This document shows, in pieces, positions 18,031-27,399 of a DNA stretch of 64,000 nucleotides. Below the pieces are notes generated by a model. The model saw nothing but the letters and a program-made list of their open reading frames with translations, searched no databases and was not told where the DNA came from. This DNA is from Bacteroidales bacterium (GTDB lineage: Bacteria > Bacteroidota > Bacteroidia > Bacteroidales > UBA932). Positions within the stretch are counted from its first letter, which is position 1. Every line of letters begins with the position of its first letter. The position numbers were made by a program, and so were the translations under genes. The stretch covers positions 117,281 to 181,280 of the forward strand of contig SUYU01000002.1 in assembly GCA_015060245.1 (NCBI GenBank). Reading direction: 5' to 3'.

Positions 18031-19236
18031 ATGCCATTTATGATGCACAGAATTTTAAGATCCCTATTTTATTCATTGGCCCTGTTTGCGGTCATCATCT
18101 CTTTTGCAGCCTGTTCTGGCAGCAATGAAAATATTGGTGGAGTTAAGGTCATTCCAATCGGAGAGACGCTTGAAGGCAGTCATAAGTTTGCAAAGATGAG
18201 TGACTATTTTTCGGGGATTGACTATATTCCTTTGCAGACCGATTCAATCTGTATGCTGGGAAATGTTTACAATCTCGGCTTCCCGGGTGATAACATTGTC
18301 ATTGCAGATGCTGTCAGCCGCAGATGTATGCTGTTTGGAAAAGATGGCAGTTTTAAAGGTTTTGTGGGGGATCTTGGAAATGCAAATGGTGAGTACAGTA
18401 TTTTTATGGACTTATCTGTAAATCCGTTTAATGGTGAGATTGGTGTATATGATTTCAGAAAGGTAGTCGTATATGACAGAAACGGCAATTTTGTGAGGAA
18501 TGTCGTTTGTGGTGATATGGCTTCTGAGAGGGGATTCTTTTTGGCATCAGTAGAGTTGTTTGACAAGTATTATGTAATGAATGGATGCGATTACTATAAC
18601 GATGACGCATACTCCATTTTTATTGATGAGAATGTTAATATTGTGCATGTAGACGGGCAGATTGCAGAGCCGGACAATCTTTCAAATGAAAGGCCGCCTG
18701 TGCGTCTTGGTGGAAGAGATGCTGCAAAAGCCTATATTTTTGATAATGAATTGTATATTCTGAGCAAGAGAGCCGATACAATATTCTCATACAATAATTC
18801 ACTACAAAAGACACCGAGGTATATATTGGATTATGGCAAGTTTGTGGGCGAGAAAAGAGTGGCAATTAATGGAGTACGAACTTATGAGTCTGATAATATA
18901 CTACTTTTCGGTCTCTTTACATTCTCAAACAGGTTTGCGTTCATGCATGAGTACAAATTGACAATGTGCTACATGGTCTACAGCAAGCAGAGCGGCAAAA
19001 CAGAGATGCTTCCGTATGATGTATCTGCCCGAAAATATGGTTTTGAGAATGATATTGATGGCAGCGGCATGAGTTTCCTGCCGATGGCCGTAGAGGGTAA
19101 TGCAATGTATCAGGTTGTAGACTCCTACCGTTTCATTGAGTGTGCAGAGCGTTCAAACTCCGCAAAGATGAAAGCGGTTGCCGCAACTCTTACAGACGAG
19201 AGCAATCCGGTACTGGTCAAGGCTGTTTTGAAATAG
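18031..19236 (+). CDS. Six-bladed beta-propeller lipoprotein
   Basis: 401 residues from the ATG at 18031 (a TTG lies one codon earlier). The lipobox is FAAC (Cys28). The mature protein starts with the family's AKMSDYFSGIDYIPLQT and shows propeller-like repeats (MLFGKDGSFKGFVGDLG, VVVYDRNGNFVRNV). Its C-terminal SAKMKAVAATLTDESNPVLV is the same as in the protein at 1434, so the two are paralogues about 16 kb apart. The role is unknown. Confidence 0.85.
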   Translation: MPFMMHRILRSLFYSLALFAVIISFAACSGSNENIGGVKVIPIGETLEGSHKFAKMSDYFSGIDYIPLQTDSICMLGNVYNLGFPGDNIVIADAVSRRCMLFGKDGSFKGFVGDLGNANGEYSIFMDLSVNPFNGEIGVYDFRKVVVYDRNGNFVRNVVCGDMASERGFFLASVELFDKYYVMNGCDYYNDDAYSIFIDENVNIVHVDGQIAEPDNLSNERPPVRLGGRDAAKAYIFDNELYILSKRADTIFSYNNSLQKTPRYILDYGKFVGEKRVAINGVRTYESDNILLFGLFTFSNRFAFMHEYKLTMCYMVYSKQSGKTEMLPYDVSARKYGFENDIDGSGMSFLPMAVEGNAMYQVVDSYRFIECAERSNSAKMKAVAATLTDESNPVLVKAVLK

Positions 19237-19247
19237 GAGCAGGGAGA

Positions 19248-20270
19248 TTAGATGGTCTCTTCTTCGCCCTTCTCTTCAAATGCCTTCACAATTTTTGAAA
19301 CAAGAGGGTGGCGCACTATATCCTCTTTGGTAAAGTTGATGAATGCTATGCCCTTTATGTTCTTGAGTATATGCATTCCCTTTACAAGTCCCGAATCAGA
19401 TTTGCTCGGAAGGTCAACCTGGGATGCATCTCCGGTTACAATGAACTTGGCATTGTTGCCCATTCGTGTAAGGAACATCTTCAACTGTCCGAGGCTTGTG
19501 TTCTGGGCCTCATCAAGTATCACAAATGCACTCTCCAGTGTACGGCCGCGCATATAGGCAAGCGGTGCAATCTGAATTGTACCCTCTTCCATGAGCAGTT
19601 TCAGTTTCTGTGGAGGAATCATATCCATAAGCGCATCGTATAGCGGCTGCAAATATGGGTCAAGTTTCTCCTTGAGGTCTCCGGGCAGAAATCCGAGGCG
19701 CTCTCCCGCCTCAACAGCCGGACGTGTAAGTATTAGTTTCTTTACCTCCCTGTTCTTGAGGGCCCTCACAGCAAGGGCAATGGCTGTGTATGTCTTTCCT
19801 GTTCCTGCGGGACCGAGTGCAAATATAAGGTCATGCTTGTAATACTCTGCAACAAGTTTTTTCTGGTTCTTTGTGCGTGCGCGTACAATCTTTCCGTCGT
19901 TGCCGTATACAATTATATCGCTGTTGGAGGCGTTGTTGTTTGAGTAGCCGACAAGACCGTCGGGAGTCATTTCAAGATTGCCCTTCATTGTGCTCAAGGC
20001 CTCTCCTTCTGTATTGTTGTCCTTGTCAAAGAGAGAATCAATGTCATCTATATTCAGGTTGCGTTTCTTGAACCTTTTGGCGATAAGGGCCTCTACGGCA
20101 GACTCAAATTGCGCAATCTCCTTCTGTGTACCCTTCAGTGATATGGTATTGCCGCGTGCAACCACTTTAAGTTTTGGAAAGTAGCCGCTCAGGCGGTTAA
20201 GCAGTCTGTCATTAACTCCAAATATTTCAACAGGGTCAATCTCCTGCAGTTCAATCTTCTTTTCAGCCAT
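19248..20270 (-). CDS. phoH: PhoH-family ATPase
   Basis: 340 residues from the ATG at 20270. An N-terminal KH-like RNA-binding region (LLNRLSGYFPKLKVVARG) precedes the PhoH ATPase core with Walker A GPAGTGKT (residues 153-160), Walker B FVILDEAQNT and a sensor-like IVTGDASQVDLP. Bacterial PhoH/PhoL proteins are linked to RNA metabolism and phosphate stress, and are often next to ybeY, which is not here. It converges with the lipoprotein gene at 18031 with only 11 bases between stops. Confidence 0.93.
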   Translation of the reverse strand: MAEKKIELQEIDPVEIFGVNDRLLNRLSGYFPKLKVVARGNTISLKGTQKEIAQFESAVEALIAKRFKKRNLNIDDIDSLFDKDNNTEGEALSTMKGNLEMTPDGLVGYSNNNASNSDIIVYGNDGKIVRARTKNQKKLVAEYYKHDLIFALGPAGTGKTYTAIALAVRALKNREVKKLILTRPAVEAGERLGFLPGDLKEKLDPYLQPLYDALMDMIPPQKLKLLMEEGTIQIAPLAYMRGRTLESAFVILDEAQNTSLGQLKMFLTRMGNNAKFIVTGDASQVDLPSKSDSGLVKGMHILKNIKGIAFINFTKEDIVRHPLVSKIVKAFEEKGEEETI

Positions 20271-20329
20271 AAGCAAGTCAGTTTATCAATTCTCCATGAA
20301 TATACCCCAACATTTTCCAAAGGTTACAT

Positions 20330-21664
20330 TTATCTGATGACCTTTACGGGTTTGAGGGTGCGAATATACTCAAATGTATTTACCATCCGTCTGTAATGTG
20401 TGTTATTTTTTATATTCGGATACTCATCCATTATTGCAGGATGCTGCTCCCCTTTTGCGGCAGAATCATCCTCGTCCCCTGCGTTTGCCTCTGCATTTGC
20501 TTGGGAGACGCCATTGCTCTTTCCAAGCATATCCTCAATGGGTACAACAGTATAGTGGGGCTCAAGTTCGCCCTTCCTGAAGCACCACAAGTATCTCCAT
20601 TGGGGTCCCGACAGGGTAATTTCCCCACTCAAATTGTTCTTGACTATCACAACATTAACCATCATTCCCATTTGGGTATATTGAGGTGTGCTCTGGTTGG
20701 ATATATAGTTGCCCAAAGAGTAGAAAACCATCTTTTCAACCTCTCCATAGCGGCGCGGATGGTGGCTCCCTGTAAGGTAAATTTCGGCACTCTGTGGAAC
20801 ATGCGGATGGGTGCCGATTATTACCCTGACACCCTCCCTGAAGAGCATCGCAGCCCAGCGGCGCTGTTCGCTTGAGGGTTGCAACTGATATTCGTTGCCC
20901 CAGTGCGGCAGGGCAATTATCATTTGCGCTCCACGCTCCTTTGCCCTTGCAATGGACTCCTTTACCTTTACGGAGTCCATCCTGTTTACTATATATGGTT
21001 CAGGGGTTGTGAAACCGTTGGTGCCGTAGGTGAAGTTTACGAATGCAATCTTCACTCCTTTGCACTCCATAACAAGCGGGTTCTCCATAGCCTCCGAGTC
21101 GCTGTTCCTGTAGACTCCCGTATATGGAACACCCAGAGTGTCATAAATGTTCAGACTCTTTTCAAGTCCGTTCCGTCCTTTGTCAAGAATATGGTTGTTG
21201 GCAAGCAGAAAAAGATCTATGCCGCTCTCCTTTGCCTGGGAGGCAATGGCTGACGGGGCAGAGAACTGCGGATAGCCCGTGTATGGCATGGTGCCGAGTG
21301 TAAACTCCATGTTGGCAACTGCAATGTCGGCTTCCTTGAGATACTTTCCGGTATGCCTGAAGGCGCTCTCATAATTGTAGGAGTTGCCGTCAGAGGGATC
21401 TTTGCCCGGTATCAGGGCACTTTTGATCTGTCCCCCATGCTGCATGATGTCACCTATAAAGGCAATCTCAATTGTATCATACATCTTGACCAGTTCCTTT
21501 GGCCACGACGGCAGATGTGGAATCACCCGGGTATCAATGATTTGGGTAATGGAGTCGCCGGCTGCTCTGTTGCCGTTCGGGCCGGGACGCCTCCCTTGTG
21601 CAAGAGGTCCCGCAGCGGCAACTGGAAGCAGAAAAAAGAGAAAAATGGCAATCTTCCTATTCAT
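20330..21664 (-). CDS. CapA-like metallophosphoesterase, secreted
   Basis: 444 residues with a Sec signal peptide (IAIFLFFLLPVAAAG). The CapA/PgsA fold shows the metal motifs EIAFIGDIMQHGG, ADIAVANMEFTL, DLFLLANNHILDKGRNGLEK, MIIALPHWGNEYQ and VIIGTHPHVPQ. CapA proteins act in poly-gamma-glutamate capsule systems, but in Bacteroidota lone homologues are common and their substrate is unknown; no capB or capC is nearby. The start overlaps the end of the DUF389 gene by 8 bases, so the two are probably co-translated. Confidence 0.9.
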   Translation of the reverse strand: MNRKIAIFLFFLLPVAAAGPLAQGRRPGPNGNRAAGDSITQIIDTRVIPHLPSWPKELVKMYDTIEIAFIGDIMQHGGQIKSALIPGKDPSDGNSYNYESAFRHTGKYLKEADIAVANMEFTLGTMPYTGYPQFSAPSAIASQAKESGIDLFLLANNHILDKGRNGLEKSLNIYDTLGVPYTGVYRNSDSEAMENPLVMECKGVKIAFVNFTYGTNGFTTPEPYIVNRMDSVKVKESIARAKERGAQMIIALPHWGNEYQLQPSSEQRRWAAMLFREGVRVIIGTHPHVPQSAEIYLTGSHHPRRYGEVEKMVFYSLGNYISNQSTPQYTQMGMMVNVVIVKNNLSGEITLSGPQWRYLWCFRKGELEPHYTVVPIEDMLGKSNGVSQANAEANAGDEDDSAAKGEQHPAIMDEYPNIKNNTHYRRMVNTFEYIRTLKPVKVIR

Positions 21665-23033
21665 TGACAGAAACGGTATCTGAATTTGGGTTGGAAACTG
21701 GAGCGGTTTGGGATATTATCTGTATCTCCTTTATGTTGAGCCTTACAGTGAGCCATTGCTTTATTTTTGACAGGTCATGCGTAGATAATCTGTCGGCAGA
21801 TTCAACAACGGCAATATACTTGTCTGCAGTCCCGGTTCCGGCAACCCTTTTTCCTTTGGTAAGGGTAAGGGCTGATATTGAAGGATATTGTGTTGACAGT
21901 TCCTTTGATATCTGGCTGTAAGGGAGTTCTCCCTGCCTGTAACCCTTGAGTTCCTCCTCCATCTGGGTAATGAGTTCTTCGCGTTTGCGCAACTGCTGTT
22001 CGTTCTGCTCAAAGATGCTCTTTACAAAATCATTTTCATTGATGCTCTCCGGTACAAATGTGCTGTTCTGGTTTATGATCAGTTGGTCACTGTCAATGCC
22101 ATGCAGTTTGAGGTTCTCGTGCAACTTGTTGATATGGCTCTGGTTTAGAGCCTCACCGGCAATTGATACATGGATTGATGATTTTCTGCCATGGTGCGAA
22201 ATCTTGTGGTCGTAAATGTAACTGTTGCCTATTGTCTTGTTTTCGGCAATGAAGCGTTTTGCGGCCTGGTTGAATTTGTTCTCCTGAATTACGGTAACTG
22301 CAGAGTAGATGCTCGGAAGTATAAGTATTATGGTAAAGATTGTTATAATTCTGTGGACCTTCTTCTGCTTTACAGGGTCTGAGAACTTTACAAGAGGAAA
22401 CTTCAGGTATCGGATCATGAGGAACGATGCCAGTGCAATGAATACCGAATTGATGAAATAGAGATATCCCGCTCCCAAAAAGAAGGTGATGCTTCCGTTT
22501 GCAACTCCGTAACCCGCAGTACACAAAGGGGGCATGAGGGCTGTTGCAATTGCTGCTCCGGCAATAACTGTTCCTTTGTCTTTTTTGCACACCTCGGTAA
22601 TTACAGCCAAACCTCCAAAGAAAGCAATGAAGACATCGTAAATGGTGGGATTTGTCCTTGCCAGCAACTCGGTAGGCTCATCCATGGAGAGTGGTGTAAT
22701 GAGAAAATAGACGGTAGAGGTAATTACGCTTATGATTGTCATTATAAGCAAGTTCTTGAAAGACTTGCGCAGCAGGTCGGTATCATTGATGCCCAGTGCG
22801 AGTCCAATTCCCATAATCGGGCCCATCAATGGGGAGATGAGCATTGCTCCAATCACAACAGGTATAGAGTTTACATTGAGTCCAACACTTGCTATTACGG
22901 TGGCAAATATGAGAATCCAGACATTGCTTCCCCTGAATTCAATGTTTGATGTTATCTGGTTCTTTGCAGACTGGATGTCGATGCTGTCGGAAAAGTTGAC
23001 TATACTCTTGAACTGTTGTATAAATGATCCCAT
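21657..23033 (-). CDS. DUF389 (TIGR00341-like) membrane protein
   Basis: 458 residues. The N-terminal half holds the DUF389 membrane domain with the signatures IPVVIGAMLISPLMGPIMGI, FFGGLAVITEVCKKDKGTV and AIATALMPPLCTAGYG (about six to seven helices); the C-terminal half is soluble with a long helical part (QNEQQLRKREELITQMEEE). The function of the family is not established. It is followed by the overlapping CapA-like gene. Confidence 0.9.
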   Translation of the reverse strand: MGSFIQQFKSIVNFSDSIDIQSAKNQITSNIEFRGSNVWILIFATVIASVGLNVNSIPVVIGAMLISPLMGPIMGIGLALGINDTDLLRKSFKNLLIMTIISVITSTVYFLITPLSMDEPTELLARTNPTIYDVFIAFFGGLAVITEVCKKDKGTVIAGAAIATALMPPLCTAGYGVANGSITFFLGAGYLYFINSVFIALASFLMIRYLKFPLVKFSDPVKQKKVHRIITIFTIILILPSIYSAVTVIQENKFNQAAKRFIAENKTIGNSYIYDHKISHHGRKSSIHVSIAGEALNQSHINKLHENLKLHGIDSDQLIINQNSTFVPESINENDFVKSIFEQNEQQLRKREELITQMEEELKGYRQGELPYSQISKELSTQYPSISALTLTKGKRVAGTGTADKYIAVVESADRLSTHDLSKIKQWLTVRLNIKEIQIISQTAPVSNPNSDTVSVNE

Positions 23034-23121
23034 AATCTTTTGTTTTCAGGTTATCCAAAGTAATATTCTGTAAATATAGCACATTTGGGGCCAAATTGAT
23101 AAACTTTTGATTGCGGCCAAC

Positions 23122-23149
23122 TTGTTTTGTGGAAAATTTATTACATTTG
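23122..23149 (+). promoter_or_regulatory. Candidate promoter for the SPOR lipoprotein gene
   Basis: TTG at 23122-23124 and TACATTTG (exact TAnnTTTG) at 23142-23149, separated by 17 bases, about 62 bases before the ATG at 23211. The spacing is slightly short of the usual 19-21. Confidence 0.4.
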
Positions 23150-23210
23150 TATCTGATACAGTGTGCTTTTTTTACAAATGGGCCATTGTACATTTATCAA
23201 GGGTATATTT

Positions 23211-23702
23211 ATGAAAAAGATTAAAAGGCTCAAACTTGTAACTCTCTCAATGGCAATGCTCATGGTATTGGGCGGATGCGACTGGGTCAAGGGCCGCTTG
23301 GGCATGGCAACTTCAGAAGACATTGCAAGAATGAAACTTGAACTGGAGCAGCAGGCCAAAAGGGAGAAGCAGATAAGGGATTCCATTGAGATGGCCAGAC
23401 TCGATTCCATAAGGATTGCGCAGGAACAGCAGAATTTGCCGTATGCAAAACTTGACAAGCAGTTCTATGTGATATTGGGCAGTTTCAAGAAGGATTTCAA
23501 TGCAGAAAATATGGTCAAGGCATTGAACGGGGCAGGTTATGCTCCTGTAAGGATTGCCTTGAAGAATGGATTTGACATGGTTGCTGCAATAGGATGCAAT
23601 ACGCTTCAGGAGGCTTGTGCCGAACTGAAGAGGATTGAAGACAATGATTTGTGTCCTTACGATGTGTGGATTTACGATATTGCCCAGGGACTGCATGAGT
23701 AG
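23211..23702 (+). CDS. SPOR-domain lipoprotein
   Basis: 163 residues from the ATG at 23211, chosen because it begins directly with a lipoprotein signal (MLMVLGGC, Cys23). A charged helical linker (residues about 35-75, rich in Arg, Glu and Ile) is followed by a SPOR domain (KQFYVILGSFKKDFNAENMV, LNGAGYAPVRIAL, CAELKRIEDNDLCPYDVWIY). SPOR domains bind denuded peptidoglycan glycan at the septum, which suggests a role in the cell wall or division. Confidence 0.88.
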   Translation: MKKIKRLKLVTLSMAMLMVLGGCDWVKGRLGMATSEDIARMKLELEQQAKREKQIRDSIEMARLDSIRIAQEQQNLPYAKLDKQFYVILGSFKKDFNAENMVKALNGAGYAPVRIALKNGFDMVAAIGCNTLQEACAELKRIEDNDLCPYDVWIYDIAQGLHE

Positions 23703-23829
23703 CGCGGGCGCTCAGGGGCAAGCGGCTGAAAGCACAGAATGCTGCGGCTTCAATAATGCACCGGTGCAAAATCTTGGAATGACAGAAAATATTTATAACC
23801 AATAAAATAAAACAAAAAACACTTAAGAT

Positions 23830-24936
23830 ATGAAGACAACAGCATTTACCCAGAAACATATTGATTTGGGTGCTAAAATGGTAGAATTCGCAGGTTACAA
23901 TATGCCTGTAGAGTACGTTGGTATCAAGGATGAGCATATAGCAGTAAGAGAGAACGTCGGTGTATTTGATGTATCCCATATGGGCGAGTTTTGGGTTAAA
24001 GGTCCAAATGCCTTGAAATTTGTCCAGTACGTTACATCAAACGACGCTTCGGTTCTTGTTCCGGGCAAAGTGCAGTACTCATGCTTCCCTAACGGAAAGG
24101 GTGGAATTGTTGATGACCTTTTGGTATATTGCATTGATCCGCAGACCTACTTCTTGGTTGTAAATGCTGCAAACATTGAGAAGGACTGGAACCATCTTGT
24201 TGAGATTGCCCCTAAATTCGACATCACTCCGGGCAAGGAACTTTACAATGCTTCTGATGAGATATGCCAGTTGGCTATCCAGGGCCCTAATGCACTTAAG
24301 ATCATGCAGAGAATCTGTGACCAGCCTGTTGAGGATATGGAGTACTACACATTCAAAAAGTTGAACTGTGCGGGCATTGAGAATGCAATCTTCTCCACTA
24401 CAGGTTACACAGGAGCAGGCGGATGTGAGGTTTACGTTGCAAATGAGGATGCAGAGAAACTTTGGAAAGGTGTATTTGAGGCAGGCGCACCGGAGGGTAT
24501 CCGCCCTATAGGTTTGGGAGCAAGGGATACTTTGCGTCTTGAGATGGGCTTCTGTCTGTATGGCAATGATATAGATGATACAACTTCTCCTCTTGAGGCA
24601 GGTTTGGGTTGGATTACCAAGTTCAATGACGTAAAGGGTGATTTCCTTGACAAGGATTATATGCTAAAACAGAAGGCCGATGGTCTTACACGCAGATTGT
24701 GCGGTTTTGAGATGGTTGACAAAGGCATTGCACGCCATGGTTATGAGGTTTGTGATGCTGAGGGCAACGTGATTGGCTTTGTAACTTCAGGTACAATGTC
24801 GCCAAGCACAGGCAAGGCTATAGGTATGGCTTATGTAGCAGCCCCTCTATACAAGGCCGGTTCTGAGATTTACATCAAGGTAAGGACAAAACTTTTGAAG
24901 GCAGTCGTTGTAAAGACTCCTTTCTACAAGAAATAG
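23830..24936 (+). CDS. gcvT: Glycine cleavage system T protein (aminomethyltransferase)
   Basis: 368 residues, the normal length. It contains the GcvT folate-binding features: [75 protein letters not shown] and [20 protein letters not shown]. It transfers the aminomethyl group from the H protein to tetrahydrofolate, releasing ammonia. gcvH and gcvP are not in this window. The 127 bases upstream show no glycine riboswitch. A terminator follows at 24974. Confidence 0.96.
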   Translation: MKTTAFTQKHIDLGAKMVEFAGYNMPVEYVGIKDEHIAVRENVGVFDVSHMGEFWVKGPNALKFVQYVTSNDASVLVPGKVQYSCFPNGKGGIVDDLLVYCIDPQTYFLVVNAANIEKDWNHLVEIAPKFDITPGKELYNASDEICQLAIQGPNALKIMQRICDQPVEDMEYYTFKKLNCAGIENAIFSTTGYTGAGGCEVYVANEDAEKLWKGVFEAGAPEGIRPIGLGARDTLRLEMGFCLYGNDIDDTTSPLEAGLGWITKFNDVKGDFLDKDYMLKQKADGLTRRLCGFEMVDKGIARHGYEVCDAEGNVIGFVTSGTMSPSTGKAIGMAYVAAPLYKAGSEIYIKVRTKLLKAVVVKTPFYKK

Positions 24937-24973
24937 TTTCAAAAGATTGATACTTGACCGGTTATGGTTCAGG

Positions 24974-25008
24974 AAGGTCTGCCGGACGCAAGTGTGGCAG
25001 GCCTTTTT
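24974..25008 (+). terminator. Intrinsic terminator after gcvT
   Basis: A 10 bp stem (AAGGTCTGCC with GGCAGGCCTT, one G-U pair), a 12-base loop and a following T-run (TTTTT within 25004-25008). Confidence 0.7.
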
Positions 25009-25106
25009 GTAATTGAGGGTAAGCAGTCAAACAATTGAGGGCAATGCTCCCATAACTGTCGGGAGGCGGCCGTGTAATTGCAAGAAAGCAGAAATTTGTA
25101 AGTGAA

Positions 25107-25490
25107 ATGAAAGAGAATGAACTTTTTGATTGGGCTGCAAAGTGCGGTTTTGCGGTAACAATCTGTGACTGCAATGCGTCAGTCATATACATGAATGAGA
25201 AATCAAAGGCAACTTTTGCAAAGTATGGCAACATTATTGGTAGCAGTCTCAAGGGTTGCCACTCGCCAAAATCATGGGAGATGATACAGAAACTGCTCTC
25301 AACAGGCAGCAGCAATTCATACACAATAACCAAGAACGGCATAAACAAACTCATACACCAGACCCCATGGTTTACAGAGGAGCCGGCAAAGGGCATTCTG
25401 CTTCCCGACGGCCGCATAGTGGGAGGCCTCGTGGAGTTGTCAATAGAATTGCCTGCAGATATGCCGCACTATAACAGGGATGCACAGTAA
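25107..25490 (+). CDS. Small stand-alone PAS-domain protein
   Basis: 127 residues, one domain and no output module. The fold follows a PAS core (FAVTICDCNASVIYMNEKSK) and contains GCHSPKSWEMIQKLL, which resembles the CHPPKS motif of the PAS domain found in DUF438 proteins, followed by a strand pair ending DGRIVGGLVELSIEL. The Cys and His of that motif could bind a metal or heme, but this is inference. It is 72 bases upstream of the VOC protein gene, on the same strand. Confidence 0.7.
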   Translation: MKENELFDWAAKCGFAVTICDCNASVIYMNEKSKATFAKYGNIIGSSLKGCHSPKSWEMIQKLLSTGSSNSYTITKNGINKLIHQTPWFTEEPAKGILLPDGRIVGGLVELSIELPADMPHYNRDAQ

Positions 25491-25562
25491 ATTGTGCAGG
25501 CTCATTTGCCGGAGAGGCGGAACGTAGAGCATTGGAGTAGTAAACAGTTAAATGATAAATAT

Positions 25563-25943
25563 ATGGGAAAGTTTAAATTTGAACACAACAACATCAATGT
25601 AAGGGATCTTGACAAAAGTCTGAAATTTTATGAGCAGGCTCTGGAACTTAAAGAGAGCCGCAGGATAGAGGCCGAGGATGGCTCCTTTATCATTGTATAT
25701 TTGTCAGACGGGCAAACAGGTCATCTCCTTGAACTTACATGGTTGAGAGATTGGGACAGGGCATACAATTTGGGCGACAATGAGTTTCACCTTGCCTTCA
25801 GAGTAGATGATTTTGATGCTGCGCATGAACTCCACAGCAAGATGGGATGCATCTGTTTTGAGAATCCTGCCATGGGCATCTATTTCATAAATGATCCGGA
25901 CGGTTACTGGCTTGAGGTATTGCCGGTAAGACATAACCTGTAA
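25563..25943 (+). CDS. VOC-family (glyoxalase I-like) protein
   Basis: 126 residues from the ATG at 25563 (the frame is open further upstream without a signal or homology). It has a paired beta-alpha-beta-beta-beta fold with the likely metal ligands of glyoxalase I: His in FEHNNINVRD, Glu in HLLELTWL, His in NEFHLAFRV and Glu in GYWLEVLP. This fits lactoylglutathione lyase-like enzymes. Bacteroidales generally lack glutathione, so the actual thiol or substrate is uncertain. Confidence 0.85.
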   Translation: MGKFKFEHNNINVRDLDKSLKFYEQALELKESRRIEAEDGSFIIVYLSDGQTGHLLELTWLRDWDRAYNLGDNEFHLAFRVDDFDAAHELHSKMGCICFENPAMGIYFINDPDGYWLEVLPVRHNL

Positions 25944-25982
25944 CTGAAGCGGAAGAAGTTTTAAAATATAAAGGGATACAGA

Positions 25983-27356
25983 ATGGGAAAAGTGAAGGGC
26001 TTTCTGAAAAAGGCGGCTTTGGCGGCCATAGTAGTGTGCGGCTCCATTGCTACAGCGTCTGCACAATTCATGCAGGGCAGGGCTGATGGGTTGGAGAAGG
26101 ATATTGAGCGTCATGTGCGATTCTTGACTGCCGACTCCCTGTTGGGGCGTGGCGCCGGTTCTGCAGGGGAACTCAAGGCGGCAAATTACATTTATGACCA
26201 GTTGGAGGCAGCAGGAGTTACGATGCTCACGCCAAGGGATGGCGAGGATTTTTATATGGCCGGAACACTCTCCGACGGCTTCCCTTTCAAAGATACCATC
26301 CATTCCCGCAACATAATAGGAGTTGTTCCCGGTTATGACAGGCAGTTGTGCAATGAGTATATTGTCATTGGCGCACATATGGATCATCTTGGAGTAAACA
26401 GGATAAGTGTAAACGGAGAGGAGAGGCTTCAGATTTACGGCGGTGCAGATGACAATGCTTCGGGTGTTGCAACTCTTATAGAACTGGCCAGGGAGATTGC
26501 CAATAACAAGTTCCTCTTCCGCAGGTCAGTGATATTTGCTTTTTTTGGAGCAGAGGAACTGGGAATGGCCGGCAGTTGGTATTTCCTCAACCGCTCGTTT
26601 GGTGAGGTGCCCAATATTGCCATGATGATAAACCTTGACATGATAGGCCGCAGCGACGGGGAGAACAGGTTTCAGGTCTTCACAGGTGTTAGCAACCTTG
26701 AACTCAATACCATAGTAAACAATCTCAAGATGCGTCAGGCCAGCATACAGCCGGTTCTCTCGGGAACAGACTATTTCCCTTCAGACCACAGGATGTTTCA
26801 TGAAAAGGGCATTCCAATTGCCCTCTTTACCACAGGCCTGCACAGGGATTACCACACGCCTCGGGATACATATGACAAACTCGATTACACCCAGATGGAA
26901 CAGATTGCGGAGTTTGCCTTTGCTTTGGCAAACAGTGTGGCCAACAGGGACGAAAGGCTCTCTGTGGGTATAACAACCCATGAAGGTGCAACGGAGGAGG
27001 ATACTTACTATACCCAGAGGGATGTTGACAAGCCGGCACAGTTCCTTCATGGCGATGAGGTGCAGTTTCTCAAGAAATGGGTATATCCATACCTGAAATA
27101 TCCCGACAGCGCCATAAGGGCCGGAGAAGGGGGCCGCGTATATGCCGAGTTTATAGTAGAGAAGGATGGCCGTGTTTCGAACGTGGTCATAACCAGGGGA
27201 GTAAGTGATGAACTTGATGCTGAGGTGGTAAAGGTCATCTCCGCATCTCCAAAATGGAAAGCCGCAAAACTCAGGGGCCAGAATGTGAGGGTGAAAACTT
27301 CTGTGGCTGTTGATTTTAAATTATCCAAGAATGGTGGCTTTGGAATAAAGAAATAG
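25983..27356 (+). CDS. Secreted M28 aminopeptidase fused to a TonB C-terminal domain
   Basis: 457 residues with a Sec signal (ending ATASAQ). The M28 zinc peptidase domain covers about residues 25-330, with metal ligands in GAHMDHLG, GADDNASGVATLIELA, FFGAEELGMAGS and NLDMIGRSDG and the last His in RDYHTPRDTYDKLDY. The remaining C-terminal part (about residues 360-450) is a TonB-C domain: GGRVYAEFIVEKDGRVSNVV, ELDAEVVKVISASPKWKAA and NVRVKTSVAVDFKL. The domain normally contacts TonB boxes; in this position it may only dock the peptidase in the periplasm. Confidence 0.9.
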   Translation: MGKVKGFLKKAALAAIVVCGSIATASAQFMQGRADGLEKDIERHVRFLTADSLLGRGAGSAGELKAANYIYDQLEAAGVTMLTPRDGEDFYMAGTLSDGFPFKDTIHSRNIIGVVPGYDRQLCNEYIVIGAHMDHLGVNRISVNGEERLQIYGGADDNASGVATLIELAREIANNKFLFRRSVIFAFFGAEELGMAGSWYFLNRSFGEVPNIAMMINLDMIGRSDGENRFQVFTGVSNLELNTIVNNLKMRQASIQPVLSGTDYFPSDHRMFHEKGIPIALFTTGLHRDYHTPRDTYDKLDYTQMEQIAEFAFALANSVANRDERLSVGITTHEGATEEDTYYTQRDVDKPAQFLHGDEVQFLKKWVYPYLKYPDSAIRAGEGGRVYAEFIVEKDGRVSNVVITRGVSDELDAEVVKVISASPKWKAAKLRGQNVRVKTSVAVDFKLSKNGGFGIKK

Positions 27357-27369
27357 AGAGATTTTTTTA

Positions 27370-27377
27370 TAAATTTG
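27370..27377 (+). promoter_or_regulatory. Candidate -7 element for leuS
   Basis: TAAATTTG, an exact TAnnTTTG match 22 bases before the ATG. The nearest TTTG upstream is too far away (27 bases) for a normal -33. Confidence 0.4.
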
Positions 27378-27399
27378 CGGGTTGTTAAAATATAGCAAA

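Noticed and set aside
23703..23829. Glycine riboswitch upstream of gcvT.
   Set aside because: The region lacks the conserved paired stems and GGA core of glycine riboswitches.
27357..27399. T-box leader of leuS.
   Set aside because: Only 43 bases separate leuS from the preceding gene; no T-box sequence; Bacteroidota rarely use T-boxes.
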